The notes: generated by a model from the letters alone, not told the origin. A DNA stretch of 64,000 nucleotides from Sediminibacterium sp. TEGAF015 (GCF_025997995.1 NZ_AP026683.1:2418501-2482500); one strand, 5' to 3'; positions 43,599 to 54,197 are shown, counted from the stretch's first letter. Numbers and translations are program-made.

Positions 43599-46547
43599 AT
43601 GCGGTATTTTATTTTTCTGATTGGTTTTTTGATAGGGGCAGCTAAATTAAATGCGCAATTTCCTTATGTTCAAAAGTTCAATTATCCTGCACAGCTTCCT
43701 ACACAGGTTATTTATGATATGCTGGCAGATAATAAGGGATATATATGGCTGGCCACAGACAAAGGATTATTCAAGTTCAACGGAAGATTATTTGTTAAAA
43801 TACCTTTTGATATAACTAGTATGCAGTCCGTTAGTTATTTGCAACAGGATGATCAGGGAAGAATATGGTGCATGAATTTTTACAAGGAATTGTTTTCACT
43901 ACAGAATGATACCTTAAGGAATTACCAGTTTAAGGATACACGAATAAAGAATGAATCTGTTATTGTTAATTATACAGCAACCAAAGATCATATCTGGTTT
44001 GCTTCACTGGAAAATCTGTATCAGATTAATAAGCATACAGGAGAAACCATTGAACGAATATATTCTCCGGAGTATTTGGGCATCACTTCTTTAATAAGGA
44101 ATGGCGAGGAAGTTGTGGCGTATGGAGCCAAGGGATGGATATTTACTTATCCTTCCAAAAAGCCTGGCTGGACTAAAACATCATTTACCTATAATGATAC
44201 GAGAATGATGTCTTCTGGGAAATACATTTACGGTACACAAATTGGTAAATCAAGATTGCCTGTATTTACGGTTAAAAAAGGAGTACTTAAACTAACAAAA
44301 CCATTTGAAATTTCTGACGATGTGCTGGTATTTCATTTTGCATCCACTTCAGATACTGAACAATGGATTTGTACACAGACGGGTGCCTATTTGTGGAATG
44401 TAGAAACTGGTAAAACAAATCTTGTGTTCCCCAATCAGAGTATTACAGATATTGTAAAAGACTATCAGGGCAATTACTGGATTAGTACGCTGGATAATGG
44501 ACTTTTTGTGTGCCCATCTTTAAATAATAAACTTTATACTATTAATGCAGGAAATGGATTTGATAATATTTCAAGGGTAACAACCATTAATAAGGACACG
44601 ATTGTAACTGGTAATACAAAGGGGATGCTTACTGCATTTAATTTGTCAAAAGAAAGCAGAATGCACTATCAGTTGCCAATTTCTACAGAAATCCAGTTTA
44701 TTAATTATGATCCCATAGACAAAGTAGTATTTTCTAACAGAGGCATTATTGATTTTCGCTCCACTAAACCCATCAGAGAAATAGATTATGGAAAGAGCGT
44801 TTTCAGAGACCCTAATAAAAATCTGATTGTTGCTTCCTATAATAGAACTTATGTGTTAAACAATCCAATGGGTAAAAATCCCGATGCTACCCCGGATACC
44901 ACAGGAATACCCTTGTATAGTCATTACATGAAGGAAAATATCTTTAGAAAAGGATTGCGTATACCTGTTTTCCGTAATGCTAGAAGTACCAAAACCTTAC
45001 TCTCTAAAACAGGTAAATACTTCTGGATAGCCTATTATGATGATTTGTATCGTTATAGTTTTAGTGATAGTACTTTTGTTGTTCGAAAAAGAAATAATCA
45101 GAAAATAGTTGCCAGAACTTTATTTGAGACCAGTGATTTATTGTTATTGGCAGGTACCTCTAACGAGGGTCTCTTCGTTATAAAAAATGATAAGATCTTA
45201 CAAAGGTTTTATACTGGTAATGGTCTTAAAAGCAATAACATAAAATCGATTGCTGAAAAAGATGGAAAAATCTGGGTGAATACAGACGAAACACTTCAGA
45301 TTATTGATTTAAAAACAGGAGTAATCACGAATTTACTTGACGAATATGGATTGGCCGGACTTACTGTCAATGATTTTTCGCTACATCCCAATAAACTGAT
45401 TCTGGCAACAACAGTAGGGTTGGTTGTAAATGACTACAGAGGTAAGCCGGTAAATGAATCCATATATTTTCCTGTACTGAAAGCAATATCTAATGGGGTT
45501 GAATTAGAAAACAAACAGGAACTATCTTCTGAAAAAAATAATATCAGTTTTTATTTTGATGCTATCCAGTATAAAACACCAACCAACCTGCTTTACCGAT
45601 ACAAGTTAACAGGAATTGATACTAGCTGGAAAACCTTAAGCTATAGTATAGGAAACCTAAATTTTTATCAACTTCCTCCGGGAAAGTATGAATTTAAAAT
45701 TCAGGCATACGACAAAAACGGTATTTATGAAAGTTCGTTGAAGACTTTTCAATTTAGCATTCTTCCCCCTTTCTGGCAACGTTGGTGGTTCATATTGTTG
45801 GTATTGGTCCTTACCGGATTTCTTATTTATCTTTTTTTCAAAGCCTGGTCTAAGCGGTTAATATTGAGACAAGGGCTGAAAGAAAGATTATTCAAAAGCC
45901 AGCTAGTGGCAATTCGCTCCCAGATGAATCCGCATTTTATTTACAATGTGCTTAATACAGTTCAAGGTTTATTGTATGACAATCGTAAGGCTGAAGTAGG
46001 CAATTTGCTCGCGAACTTTAGTGACTTGATGCGCAAAACACTTCAGTCAAGTGACCAGCAACATCATTCTTTAAAAGAAGAAATTGAAAATCTTTCCCTG
46101 TACCTTGAATTGGAAAAGGCAAGATTTGATAAGAATTTTGAGTATAGAATTGAGTTGAGTTTACAGGATGATCCTGCTGATTTAATTATTCCTTCTATGC
46201 TTTTGCAACCCTTTGCTGAAAATGCGGTAAAACATGGGTTGATGCATAAGTCTGGACAAAAAGAACTTATACTTCAGTTTAGCCAGACTGATCAGGGGTT
46301 GGATGTGTATATTATTGATAACGGCATCGGTAGAAAACAATCTGCGTTGATTAATCAGCGAAATAAAAGTAAGCCACAGAGCTTTGCTACCAAAGCAATT
46401 GCTGAAAGGATTGAGCTTTTCAACCGACTTTATAAGCAAAAAATATTACATACCGTAAAAGATCAGTTCGATGAACATAATTATCCTTCGGGAACAATCA
46501 TACATTTGTTTATTCCCAGATATGAAGTAGACAAGGTTGATTTATAA
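43599..46547 (+). CDS. Two-component sensor histidine kinase with beta-propeller and Y_Y_Y domain
   Basis: A 982-residue membrane sensor. A signal peptide (MRYFIFLIGFLIGAAKLNAQ) leads into a long periplasmic beta-propeller of repeated Reg_prop-like blades (IWLATDKGLFKFNG, then WICTQTGAYLWNV, WISTLDNGLF), a Y_Y_Y domain at about 640-720, one membrane segment at about 728-748, and a LytS/YehU-type kinase: SQMNPHFIYNVLNT (His at about 780) and a short HATPase (PFAENAVKHGL, DNGIGRKQS). Unlike the hybrid HTCS of gut Bacteroides it has no fused regulator; the LytTR partner is the next gene, 41 bases on. The ligand is unknown. Confidence 0.9.
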   Translation: MRYFIFLIGFLIGAAKLNAQFPYVQKFNYPAQLPTQVIYDMLADNKGYIWLATDKGLFKFNGRLFVKIPFDITSMQSVSYLQQDDQGRIWCMNFYKELFSLQNDTLRNYQFKDTRIKNESVIVNYTATKDHIWFASLENLYQINKHTGETIERIYSPEYLGITSLIRNGEEVVAYGAKGWIFTYPSKKPGWTKTSFTYNDTRMMSSGKYIYGTQIGKSRLPVFTVKKGVLKLTKPFEISDDVLVFHFASTSDTEQWICTQTGAYLWNVETGKTNLVFPNQSITDIVKDYQGNYWISTLDNGLFVCPSLNNKLYTINAGNGFDNISRVTTINKDTIVTGNTKGMLTAFNLSKESRMHYQLPISTEIQFINYDPIDKVVFSNRGIIDFRSTKPIREIDYGKSVFRDPNKNLIVASYNRTYVLNNPMGKNPDATPDTTGIPLYSHYMKENIFRKGLRIPVFRNARSTKTLLSKTGKYFWIAYYDDLYRYSFSDSTFVVRKRNNQKIVARTLFETSDLLLLAGTSNEGLFVIKNDKILQRFYTGNGLKSNNIKSIAEKDGKIWVNTDETLQIIDLKTGVITNLLDEYGLAGLTVNDFSLHPNKLILATTVGLVVNDYRGKPVNESIYFPVLKAISNGVELENKQELSSEKNNISFYFDAIQYKTPTNLLYRYKLTGIDTSWKTLSYSIGNLNFYQLPPGKYEFKIQAYDKNGIYESSLKTFQFSILPPFWQRWWFILLVLVLTGFLIYLFFKAWSKRLILRQGLKERLFKSQLVAIRSQMNPHFIYNVLNTVQGLLYDNRKAEVGNLLANFSDLMRKTLQSSDQQHHSLKEEIENLSLYLELEKARFDKNFEYRIELSLQDDPADLIIPSMLLQPFAENAVKHGLMHKSGQKELILQFSQTDQGLDVYIIDNGIGRKQSALINQRNKSKPQSFATKAIAERIELFNRLYKQKILHTVKDQFDEHNYPSGTIIHLFIPRYEVDKVDL

Positions 46548-46588
46548 AAGACTTTTAATACGCATCGTATTAGTTAACTTAGAAACAT

Positions 46589-47329
46589 ATGAATCCAATA
46601 AAAGCAATAATTGTTGATGATGAACCCAATGCACGAAAAGCATTGCGAGGGATGTTGAATGAACAATTTGAAGAAGTTTTGGTATTAGCAGATTGCGGAA
46701 ATGTACCGGAAGCGGTTAAAATGATAAATAGATTTAAGCCAGACTTGATTTTTCTTGATATAGATATGCCTGGCTATAGTGGCTTTGAATTGTTGGATTT
46801 TTTTGATGAACAACAGATTTGGTTTAAAATAATTTTTGTTACAGCATACAGTGAATATTCCCTGAAGGCTTTTGAAAGTTCTGCTGTCGATTATATTTTA
46901 AAACCGGTCCGATTGGAACATATGAAAAGGGCATTGCGAAAAGTCAATATTAATTCTCCTAGCCCCATACAGTACAAGGTTTTAAGAGACAACTTCAATT
47001 TGCAAAATGAGCGAAAAGTTGTTTTACAGACTTCAGAAACAATTTATGTAGTAAATCAGGACGATATTATTTTTATACAAGCTGAAGGAAGTTATACGAA
47101 AATTGTAACTGTATCTCATGGAATTTTAACCATAACGAAAAAGCTCGCAGAGTTTGAGTATCTGGAAACGGATGCTTCTTTTTTCAGAGCGCATAGAAGT
47201 TATCTGGTTAACTTAAATCATATCAAAAGAATTGATAAAAGAGATTTCCTGTTGGTAATGAGTAATGAAGCCCAGGTTCAGCTAGCCCAGGACAAAAAAG
47301 CCCTCTTGATTGAGCGATTTACTGCATAG
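46589..47329 (+). CDS. LytTR family response regulator
   Basis: A 246-residue regulator: a CheY-like receiver (VDDEPNARKALRG; Asp57 in FLDIDMPG; Lys in LKPVRLEHM) and a C-terminal LytTR DNA-binding domain from about 140 (IFIQAEGSYTKIVT, then FFRAHRSYLVNLNHI). It is the cognate partner of the propeller sensor upstream. A 21-bp-period direct repeat before the sensor gene is a candidate target. The gene ends 11 bases inside the convergent biotin ligase gene. Confidence 0.93.
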   Translation: MNPIKAIIVDDEPNARKALRGMLNEQFEEVLVLADCGNVPEAVKMINRFKPDLIFLDIDMPGYSGFELLDFFDEQQIWFKIIFVTAYSEYSLKAFESSAVDYILKPVRLEHMKRALRKVNINSPSPIQYKVLRDNFNLQNERKVVLQTSETIYVVNQDDIIFIQAEGSYTKIVTVSHGILTITKKLAEFEYLETDASFFRAHRSYLVNLNHIKRIDKRDFLLVMSNEAQVQLAQDKKALLIERFTA

Positions 47330-48068
47330 ATGCTGTTATCCATTCAACGGTACCATGTGTAAACTGCATAGGAATGCCTCCTGTAACACATAGTTGCCCC
47401 TGTTGGTCTACCTTATCAATGGTATATACGGCTGTACTATTTCCCGTTTTCAACTTTACCCTTTGCCCTTTTTTGTAAAGTTTACAGTTGTAATCCTTCA
47501 TTATTTCAGCAGGTCCTTCTGCATGCAACAATTGATTAAATCTTATTTCTAGATGAAGGCATAGCTCTTTGGCCAGTTCTACAGGATTGAGTTCTTTACC
47601 GGTAATCTGTCTTAATGAAACTGCCCTGGCAGTTGTTTTTGAAAAATGGGTTTGATTAATATTAATACCAATCCCTGCAATTGCGAAAGCCCAGCGTCCC
47701 TTGCTGATTTGGGTTTCAATTAATATCCCCCCTGCCTTTCTGTCACGCCAATATAAATCATTTGGCCACTTTATCGTCAGTTCCTCGTGAATATAGTTGG
47801 ATAAAAAATCATGGGTTGCCAATGCAACAGCAGCACTAAGGGCAAACTGATCTCCCATATTTAGGGTGGAAGTATTCAGAATAACAGACAACAGAAGGTT
47901 TTTGCCCTCTTCAGATTCCCATTTTTTACCCATTTGTCCCTTGCCAGAAGTCTGCAGATCTGCAAAAAAAGCAGCCCCGTGTTCAGCCAATTTTGCCTGA
48001 AGTTGTTCCATGGCATAAATGTTGGTACTGTTTACCGCGGAAAGGTGGATAAACGGTACTCCAATCAC
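47319..48068 (-). CDS. birA: Biotin-[acetyl-CoA-carboxylase] ligase
   Basis: A short biotin protein ligase without a DNA-binding domain. Seen in order: VNSTNIYAM, the biotinyl loop TSGKGQMGKKW (usually Gly-Arg-Gly-Arg, here Gly-Lys-Gly-Gln), KWPNDLYW, GGILIETQ and GIGININQ, then an SH3-like end. It links biotin to acyl-CoA carboxylase subunits. I prefer GTG 48068, since relatives begin just before PFI and the frame from ATG 48167 would overlap the rsfS start and leave no room for its promoter. The product is 249 residues. Confidence 0.87.
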   Translation of the reverse strand: MIGVPFIHLSAVNSTNIYAMEQLQAKLAEHGAAFFADLQTSGKGQMGKKWESEEGKNLLLSVILNTSTLNMGDQFALSAAVALATHDFLSNYIHEELTIKWPNDLYWRDRKAGGILIETQISKGRWAFAIAGIGININQTHFSKTTARAVSLRQITGKELNPVELAKELCLHLEIRFNQLLHAEGPAEIMKDYNCKLYKKGQRVKLKTGNSTAVYTIDKVDQQGQLCVTGGIPMQFTHGTVEWITASMQ

Positions 48069-48100
48069 AGTTTTAACACCTGAACCTGCCAAAGAATTAC

Positions 48101-48108
48101 TATTTTTG
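48101..48108 (+). promoter_or_regulatory. rsfS promoter -7 element
   Basis: TATTTTTG is an exact TAnnTTTG in the gap between birA and rsfS, 61 bases before TTG 48170. It supports the short birA start. Confidence 0.35.
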
Positions 48109-48169
48109 ACGAAGTTAACATGAATTTTTTTTAATAAAATACCGAAGCTATTTGGAACCTCTTTCACTA

Positions 48170-48556
48170 TTGAAATCCCGCGAGAAAAAAACAGTTACCA
48201 AACTGACTAAAAATTCTAAGCTTTTTAAAACGATTATCCAGGCTATTTTGGATAAAAAAGGCGAAAATATTATCAGTTTAGACCTTAGAAAAATACCGGA
48301 AGCCTCGGCAGATTTTTTTATTGTTTGTGAAGCAAGTAGTACCACGCAGATAAAGGCAATTGCTGATTTTGTGGAAGATCAGGCAAAAAAACTTTGCGGT
48401 GAAGTTCCCTATCGCCATGAAGGCAAACAAGCAGCTCAGTGGGTACTGATCGATTATATCAATGTGGTGGTGCATGTGATGCACCCAGAAGCCAGAAACT
48501 TTTATAAATTAGAAGAAATGTGGAGCGATGCCGCTTCGCAAATGCATGAGTCCTGA
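48170..48556 (+). CDS. rsfS: Ribosomal silencing factor
   Basis: A 128-residue member of the RsfS/Iojap family, which binds ribosomal protein L14 (uL14) and keeps subunits apart in starvation. ISLDLRKIPEASADFFIVCEASSTTQIKAIAD is visible in parts, followed by YRHEGKQAAQWVLIDYINVVVHV and FYKLEEMWSDA. The start is uncertain: TTG 48170 (MKSREKKTVT) or TTG 48152, six codons longer. FtsH follows 54 bases later, and this pairing with ftsH is common in Bacteroidota. Confidence 0.92.
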   Translation: MKSREKKTVTKLTKNSKLFKTIIQAILDKKGENIISLDLRKIPEASADFFIVCEASSTTQIKAIADFVEDQAKKLCGEVPYRHEGKQAAQWVLIDYINVVVHVMHPEARNFYKLEEMWSDAASQMHES

Positions 48557-48610
48557 TCTTAACAAACTTTTAAATGGGCTCAATCATTATTATATATCAC
48601 GAAAGAAGCT

Positions 48611-50632
48611 ATGTCACAAAATAACCCGTTACCAAAAATAAGTCCTGATAAGGGAGATGGTCAAAAGAAAGGGCCTAAGTTTACGATATACTGGATTTAT
48701 GCCATTATTGCTATTATACTGCTTTCTATGCAGTTCATGCGTATGTCTCCGGATCTGGCTTTAACCAGTCAGCAGGAATTTATTGATCAAATGCTGATTC
48801 CCGGGGATGTACAGAAAATTGATATTGTAAAAAACAAAGAAAAAGTCAGGGTTTACATTAAATCTGATCGCTTATCTAAGGATTTCTATGTTACCAAGTT
48901 TAAGAAGGATTTAAGTAAAGACAAAGCTAAGGTTCAGAACGTGCCTTTGTTTGAGTTCGAATTGACTGGTGATGTAAAAAATTTCAAGGATGATTTGAAA
49001 GAAGTATATATTTCTCATCCTGAATTGACAAGGGTTCCTGAAAAAGCAGTATCAGATCCTGAATGGTTCGGACCCATTTTCAATACCATGCTATCTCTAT
49101 TATTCATTATTGGTGCCTGGGTACTATTAATGCGTAAAATGGGTGGTGGCGGCCCCGGTGGTGGTGGCCCTGGCGGTATTTTCAATATTGGTAAATCTAA
49201 GGCAACATTGTTTGATAAAGGCGCAAAAGTAAATATCACATTTGCAGATGTTGCTGGCTTAGATGAAGCAAAAGTGGAAGTGATGGAAATTGTAGACTTC
49301 CTGAAACAGCCTAAAAAATATACTTCACTGGGGGGTAAAATTCCTAAAGGAGCATTACTGGTTGGCCCTCCGGGAACAGGTAAAACCTTATTGGCAAAAG
49401 CAATGGCCGGAGAAGCGCAGGTTCCGTTCTTTAGTTTAAGCGGTTCCGATTTCGTAGAGATGTTTGTAGGGGTTGGAGCATCAAGAGTTAGAGATTTATT
49501 TAAACAGGCAAGGGAAAAAGCACCTTGTATCATATTCATTGATGAAATTGACGCAATTGGTAGAGCGAGAGGAAGAAATGCCATCATGAGTAATGATGAA
49601 AGAGAAAATACACTGAATCAGTTATTAGTTGAGATGGATGGATTTGGTGGAGATACCGGAATTATTATTTTGGCAGCAACCAACCGACCAGATGTACTGG
49701 ACAGCGCCTTGTTAAGACCTGGCCGTTTCGACAGACAGATATCCATTGACAAACCAGATGTAAAAGGACGTGAGGCAATTTTAAAAGTACACTTAGGGCC
49801 TATCAAGGTATCTGAAACTTTAGACTTGCATAAACTTGCTGAACAAACCCCAGGTTTTGCAGGTGCAGATATTGCCAATGTATGTAATGAAGCAGCACTG
49901 ATTGCAGCACGTAAAGGAAAAGATGCAGTAGACATGAGCGACTTCCAGGATGCCATTGACAGAGTAATTGGTGGTCTGGAAAAAAAGAACAAGATTATTG
50001 CTCCGCATGAAAAGTCAATTATTGCCTATCATGAAGCAGGTCACGCAGTTTGTGGGTGGTTCCTTGAACATGCTTATCCCTTATTAAAAGTAACCATAGT
50101 TCCAAGAGGCACTGCTGCATTGGGTTATGCTCAGTATACACCAACTGAACAGTATTTATATAATACAGATCAGTTGATGGATCAGATTTGTATGACTTTA
50201 GGCGGAAGAGCGGCGGAAGAAATTTTCTTTGGAAAAATCTCAACTGGTGCAGCCAATGACTTGCAGCAAATTACCAGAATTGCGTATAGCATGGTTACAG
50301 CATATGGTATGAATAAAAAGGTAGGTAATGTAAGTTTCTATGATCCCTCACAAGAGAACACATTTACAAAGCCATATAGTGAAGAGACAGGTAAAATTAT
50401 TGACGAAGAAGTAAGAGGAATTATTGATCAGGCTTATCAGAGAACTTTAGATCTTTTAAAAGAGCGTAGAACAGAAGTGGAGCGGTTGGCGAAAGAGCTA
50501 TTGGAAAAAGAAGTGCTGCATAAGAGTGATGTGGAAAGCCTGATTGGCAAGCGCCCATTCGAAGAGAAGAAAATTCTGGAAGTTGAGGAAGGAGACAAGC
50601 AAACTGATCATACAGATTCAACAACAATCTAA
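48611..50632 (+). CDS. ftsH: ATP-dependent zinc metalloprotease FtsH
   Basis: A membrane AAA protease of 673 residues that degrades misfolded membrane proteins and regulators. Two membrane segments, at about 25-44 and 155-176, flank a periplasmic domain. Walker A GPPGTGKT is near 252, Walker [12 protein letters not shown] near 315, and the zinc site HEAGH near 474. A glycine-rich stretch after the second membrane helix is typical of Bacteroidota FtsH. Its stop overlaps the start of the LUD gene by one base, so the two are translationally coupled. Confidence 0.96.
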   Translation: MSQNNPLPKISPDKGDGQKKGPKFTIYWIYAIIAIILLSMQFMRMSPDLALTSQQEFIDQMLIPGDVQKIDIVKNKEKVRVYIKSDRLSKDFYVTKFKKDLSKDKAKVQNVPLFEFELTGDVKNFKDDLKEVYISHPELTRVPEKAVSDPEWFGPIFNTMLSLLFIIGAWVLLMRKMGGGGPGGGGPGGIFNIGKSKATLFDKGAKVNITFADVAGLDEAKVEVMEIVDFLKQPKKYTSLGGKIPKGALLVGPPGTGKTLLAKAMAGEAQVPFFSLSGSDFVEMFVGVGASRVRDLFKQAREKAPCIIFIDEIDAIGRARGRNAIMSNDERENTLNQLLVEMDGFGGDTGIIILAATNRPDVLDSALLRPGRFDRQISIDKPDVKGREAILKVHLGPIKVSETLDLHKLAEQTPGFAGADIANVCNEAALIAARKGKDAVDMSDFQDAIDRVIGGLEKKNKIIAPHEKSIIAYHEAGHAVCGWFLEHAYPLLKVTIVPRGTAALGYAQYTPTEQYLYNTDQLMDQICMTLGGRAAEEIFFGKISTGAANDLQQITRIAYSMVTAYGMNKKVGNVSFYDPSQENTFTKPYSEETGKIIDEEVRGIIDQAYQRTLDLLKERRTEVERLAKELLEKEVLHKSDVESLIGKRPFEEKKILEVEEGDKQTDHTDSTTI

Positions 50633-51261
50633 TGGCAACTGCTAGAGATAATATTTTAAAAAAGATAAAACAGGCACTTGTTACTAAAGTGCCTGTTCCC
50701 TTTTCTACCCATACCGAAACTGCTGACTTATTTCAACCATCACAGAAAGAGCTTGAAATAGAGTTTGCCGAACATTTTACCAATTTACAGGGTAGGTTTT
50801 CGTTTTGCAGCAATCAGCAGGAACTAACAGAACAATTATCCCAATTGTTTTCTAGTAGGAAATGGGAAAGAATCTATTGTATTGACGAACAAATTAAGGA
50901 CTCACTCATACTGAATGGTATGAACATTAATCCTTATAATGATTTAGCTGGTTGTGATGCTTCCATTACCGGTTGCGAATTGTTGGTAGCAAGAACAGGC
51001 AGTATTTTTTTGAGTAATACTACTTCAAGTGGCAGAACTACCAGTGTGTATGCACCTGTTCATATTTGTATTGCAAAAACATCTCAGCTGGTATATAGCC
51101 TGGAGCAGGCACTATTGCAACTAACGAATAAATATGGCAATCATTTGCCCTCTATGTTAAGTTTAGCAACAGGGCCAAGTAGAACTGCCGACATCGAAAA
51201 AACCCTGGTTGTGGGCGTTCATGGTCCTAAAGAAGTATATTGTTTTTTAATAGACGAATGA
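50632..51261 (+). CDS. LUD domain protein (LutC/YkgG family)
   Basis: A 209-residue LUD-domain protein. LutC is part of the LutABC iron-sulfur lactate-oxidation complex. The C-terminal region shows GCELLVARTGSIFLS, PVHICIAK and ATGPSRTADIEKTLVVGVHGP, the LutC hallmarks. LutA and LutB genes are not nearby, so its activity is not clear; FtsH-linked single LUD genes are frequent in Bacteroidota. Its ATG overlaps the FtsH stop by one base (TAATG). Confidence 0.87.
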   Translation: MATARDNILKKIKQALVTKVPVPFSTHTETADLFQPSQKELEIEFAEHFTNLQGRFSFCSNQQELTEQLSQLFSSRKWERIYCIDEQIKDSLILNGMNINPYNDLAGCDASITGCELLVARTGSIFLSNTTSSGRTTSVYAPVHICIAKTSQLVYSLEQALLQLTNKYGNHLPSMLSLATGPSRTADIEKTLVVGVHGPKEVYCFLIDE

Positions 51262-51274
51262 AAAATGAAACTTC

Positions 51275-51700
51275 ATGGAACTTACTTGTCGTAATCTTTT
51301 TGTTTATGGTTCATTAAGAAGTGGGTTTAATAATCCAGCTTACGGTTATATCAGTAAATATTTTACACTGGTAGGAGAGGCCTTTGTTAACGGTAAATTA
51401 TATCAGCTCCCTGATTTTCCGGCAGCAGTTCCTTCGGATCATTCATTAATCAAAGGAGAGTTGTACAGCATCAAAGTGCCATCAGAGTGTTCCTGGGCTT
51501 TTGCTCAATTAGATGATTATGAAGGAGTGCAGGCAGAAGAAGGAGAACATCCATTGTATAAAAGGGTTTTAACAACAGTATATCTGAATGATAAAGAAGA
51601 AAAGGCCTGGGTGTATTGGTATAATGGAAGTATAGAGCAGGGAAAACCCATTGCTGAAACTGATTTGCTGGCCTATCTAAAACAAAGAGGCCAATTATGA
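51275..51700 (+). CDS. Gamma-glutamylcyclotransferase-like protein
   Basis: A 141-residue AIG2/GGCT-fold protein: FVYGSLRSGFNNPAY is the substrate-binding loop, and LDDYEGV supplies the catalytic Glu. Members release 5-oxoproline from gamma-glutamyl peptides or amines; the bacterial YtfP-like branch has no certain substrate. It starts 13 bases after the LUD gene and overlaps lpxH by four bases, so it is in the same operon. Confidence 0.88.
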   Translation: MELTCRNLFVYGSLRSGFNNPAYGYISKYFTLVGEAFVNGKLYQLPDFPAAVPSDHSLIKGELYSIKVPSECSWAFAQLDDYEGVQAEEGEHPLYKRVLTTVYLNDKEEKAWVYWYNGSIEQGKPIAETDLLAYLKQRGQL

Positions 51701-52473
51701 AATTGGAAGCTCATAAAAACAGGAAGATTTATTTTCTCTCAGATTTTCATTTGGGAGCACCCAACCATGAGTCAAGTCTGATTCGCGAAAAAAAAGTAGT
51801 TCAGTTTCTTGAATCAGTTAAGTCAACTGCTGCTGCCATTTTTATTGTTGGAGATATTTTTGATTTTTGGTTTGAATATAACAAAGCCATACCGAAGGGT
51901 TTTACCAGATTGCTGGGAAAACTTGCAGAGCTAAGTGATGCAGGTATTCCTATAACAGTGTTTACCGGGAACCATGATTTATGGATGGAAGGTTATTTTG
52001 AGAAAGAACTGAATATAAAAGTTTATCATGAACCACAACAGTTCAACTGGAATAATAAACAGTTTCTCGTAGGACATGGAGATGGGCTGGGCCCAGGTGA
52101 TCATGGTTACAAATTCTTGAAAAAGATTTTTACAAATTCTTTTTGCAAAAGATTGTTCCGACTATTGCATCCTGATATTGGTATAGGACTTGCTGATTAT
52201 TTCAGTAAAAAAAGCAAGGAGAAAACCGGAACTGCGGATGATCATTTTCTGGGAGAAGAAAATGAATGGCTGATTGTGTACTGTAAAGAAGAACTCAAAA
52301 AAGCCCATTATGATTATTTCATTTTCGGCCATCGGCATTTCCCTATTGACTTTACACTTTCCAATAGCAGTAGGTATATTAATCTGGGGGACTGGATTAA
52401 AAATTTTACCTATGCTGAGTTTGATGGGGAAGATATGCAATTGAAAAAATTTGAATCACCCAACTCCTTATGA
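51697..52473 (+). CDS. lpxH: UDP-2,3-diacylglucosamine diphosphatase
   Basis: A calcineurin-like metallophosphatase of 258 residues. LpxH removes UMP from UDP-diacylglucosamine to give lipid X in lipid A synthesis. The metal motifs are DFHLG (16-20), GDIFDFWFEY, GNHDLW, GHGD and GHRH. The length and the GDIFDFWFEY form match LpxH-type enzymes of Bacteroidota. It overlaps the GGCT gene start (four bases) and the MscS gene (four bases), so it is translationally coupled on both sides. Confidence 0.92.
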   Translation: MKLEAHKNRKIYFLSDFHLGAPNHESSLIREKKVVQFLESVKSTAAAIFIVGDIFDFWFEYNKAIPKGFTRLLGKLAELSDAGIPITVFTGNHDLWMEGYFEKELNIKVYHEPQQFNWNNKQFLVGHGDGLGPGDHGYKFLKKIFTNSFCKRLFRLLHPDIGIGLADYFSKKSKEKTGTADDHFLGEENEWLIVYCKEELKKAHYDYFIFGHRHFPIDFTLSNSSRYINLGDWIKNFTYAEFDGEDMQLKKFESPNSL

Positions 52474-53567
52474 AAGAATTACTCCAAAAAGTAGTACTGG
52501 ATAATACCATACAAAGTTATTTGACTGTATTATTGATTATACTGGCAATTCTTTTAATTAAAAGAGTCCTTTCCAAATACCTTGCTAAACTCATGTTCAG
52601 AGCAGTTGGTAAAGCCGGGAAGCATGTAGCAAGAGAGTCTTTTTTGAATCTAGTTGTGCAGCCACTGGATTATTTTTTGCTTTTAGTTATCGCAATTATT
52701 ACTCTTGATCAGCTAAAGTTTCCACGGATTTTAAACGTAAATGTTTACAGGGTATCTCTGAAGGCTGTACTTGATGCAATTGCTGACGGAGTTTTGATTT
52801 TTGTATTTATCTGGTTATGTATCCGGATTATTGAGTTCATTGCTTTGATTCTGGAACAAAAAGCCAATCAAACAGCTGACATGACCGATAACCAGCTGAT
52901 TATTTTCTTTAAGGATTTCTTTAAGGCAATACTTGTTATTATTGGTATTTTAATGATACTGCGCTTCTCCTTTGATCAGGATATCAGTAATTTATTAACA
53001 GGACTAAGCATTGTAGGCGCAGCTTTAGCATTGGCTACAAGAGAAAGTCTTGAAAATTTAATTGCTTCCTTCATTATATTTTTTGACAAGCCGTTCAATA
53101 CAGGAGATTTGGTTAAAGTGAACGGCTTTACGGGCACGATTGAAAAAATTGGTTTGAGAAGTACACGCATCCGTACAATGGAGAAGACTTATATTTCTGT
53201 ACCTAATAAGCAAATGGTAGACACCATTGTTGATAATATATCATTAAGAACGCATAGAAAAGCAGAAATTAAAATTGAAATCGGATTAGACGCAACCACA
53301 AGTCAATTGACCGAGCTTATTGAAGCAGTAAGGAACTTGTTGTCAGCAAAACAGCTGGAAGGCATTGCGGTTCATTTGGTAGACACAGGTAAAAATGCCC
53401 ATGTGGTTAATATTGAATATCTGCAATCAGTAGAGCAGCCCATGCAATCTTTTCTACAAGAAAAACAAGAGAATTTGTTGCAGATTATTGCAATAATGGA
53501 GGGAATGAAAATTCAAATGGCAGGTGCGTCAACAGATGTATTTGTTACCAATAGATCAGCTGTCTAA
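52470..53567 (+). CDS. MscS family mechanosensitive ion channel
   Basis: A 365-residue small-conductance mechanosensitive channel with about five predicted membrane segments, the last being the pore-lining helix (LSIVGAALALATRESLEN), followed by the MscS beta domain (FNTGDLVKVNGFTGTIEKIG, TYISVPNKQMVDT) and a cytoplasmic C-terminal part. It opens on hypo-osmotic shock to release solutes. The start overlaps lpxH by four bases. The end overlaps the convergent MerR gene by 12 bases. Confidence 0.93.
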   Translation: MKELLQKVVLDNTIQSYLTVLLIILAILLIKRVLSKYLAKLMFRAVGKAGKHVARESFLNLVVQPLDYFLLLVIAIITLDQLKFPRILNVNVYRVSLKAVLDAIADGVLIFVFIWLCIRIIEFIALILEQKANQTADMTDNQLIIFFKDFFKAILVIIGILMILRFSFDQDISNLLTGLSIVGAALALATRESLENLIASFIIFFDKPFNTGDLVKVNGFTGTIEKIGLRSTRIRTMEKTYISVPNKQMVDTIVDNISLRTHRKAEIKIEIGLDATTSQLTELIEAVRNLLSAKQLEGIAVHLVDTGKNAHVVNIEYLQSVEQPMQSFLQEKQENLLQIIAIMEGMKIQMAGASTDVFVTNRSAV

Positions 53568-54197
53568 TGAACTTTTCAGTTCAAGAAGGAACTTTTTAAA
53601 ATTACCCAGCGTTTGCACAAGTAATGTCTCTGTATCTATCTTACTCTTGTTGGACTTTAGGTAGGCTTTAGCACCTTCAATGGAGAATTTTCTTTGTCTC
53701 AAAAGTAAATAAATAAGTTGCAGGTTCTTTATATCTTCTACTCTGAACAAACGATCCCCTTTTCTTGTTTTTCTGGGCTGTAATATATCAAATTCATTTT
53801 CCCAATATCTTAACAATGAAGTGTTCACTTTAAACCAGGAAGCAACCTCACTGATGGAATAGTATAGCTTTTGTTTCAGCATTTCATCAGTAGGTATGTC
53901 AATTAAATCAACAGCTGCATCCATTTCTTTAAATGATTTTCTACCTCTTTTGCCAGGCACTTTTATAGACTTTGAAGCCCTTACCTTAGTAACTTCCTTT
54001 TCCTTTTTAACCTTTACAACAATTTGATTATTGGCATAAATAACCGGGTCTACAGCTGAACTGTAATTGTCAACTTCAGGTGCTGGATCGGCTACCGGAG
54101 GGGCTGTCTTTTTTACTGGCTGCTTTTTGGGCTTTGCTGCAGGAGCCGCTTCAACGGGCATTCCAAATAAGTCCAGTTGTTGTAAAAGATTAGCCAT
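53556..54197 (-). CDS. MerR family transcriptional regulator
   Basis: A 213-residue protein. The first ~105 residues are low-complexity (Lys-, Pro- and Ala-rich); a MerR winged helix follows at about 113-180: YYSISEVASWFKVNTSLLRYWE and RKTRKGDRLFRVEDIKNLQLI appear in segments. The dimerisation helix that usually follows is short, and no metal-binding cysteines are seen. Similar MerR proteins with an N-terminal tail are frequent in Bacteroidota next to lpxH or M23 genes. The target is unknown. It shares its 3' end with the MscS gene. Confidence 0.84.
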   Translation of the reverse strand: MANLLQQLDLFGMPVEAAPAAKPKKQPVKKTAPPVADPAPEVDNYSSAVDPVIYANNQIVVKVKKEKEVTKVRASKSIKVPGKRGRKSFKEMDAAVDLIDIPTDEMLKQKLYYSISEVASWFKVNTSLLRYWENEFDILQPRKTRKGDRLFRVEDIKNLQLIYLLLRQRKFSIEGAKAYLKSNKSKIDTETLLVQTLGNFKKFLLELKSSLDS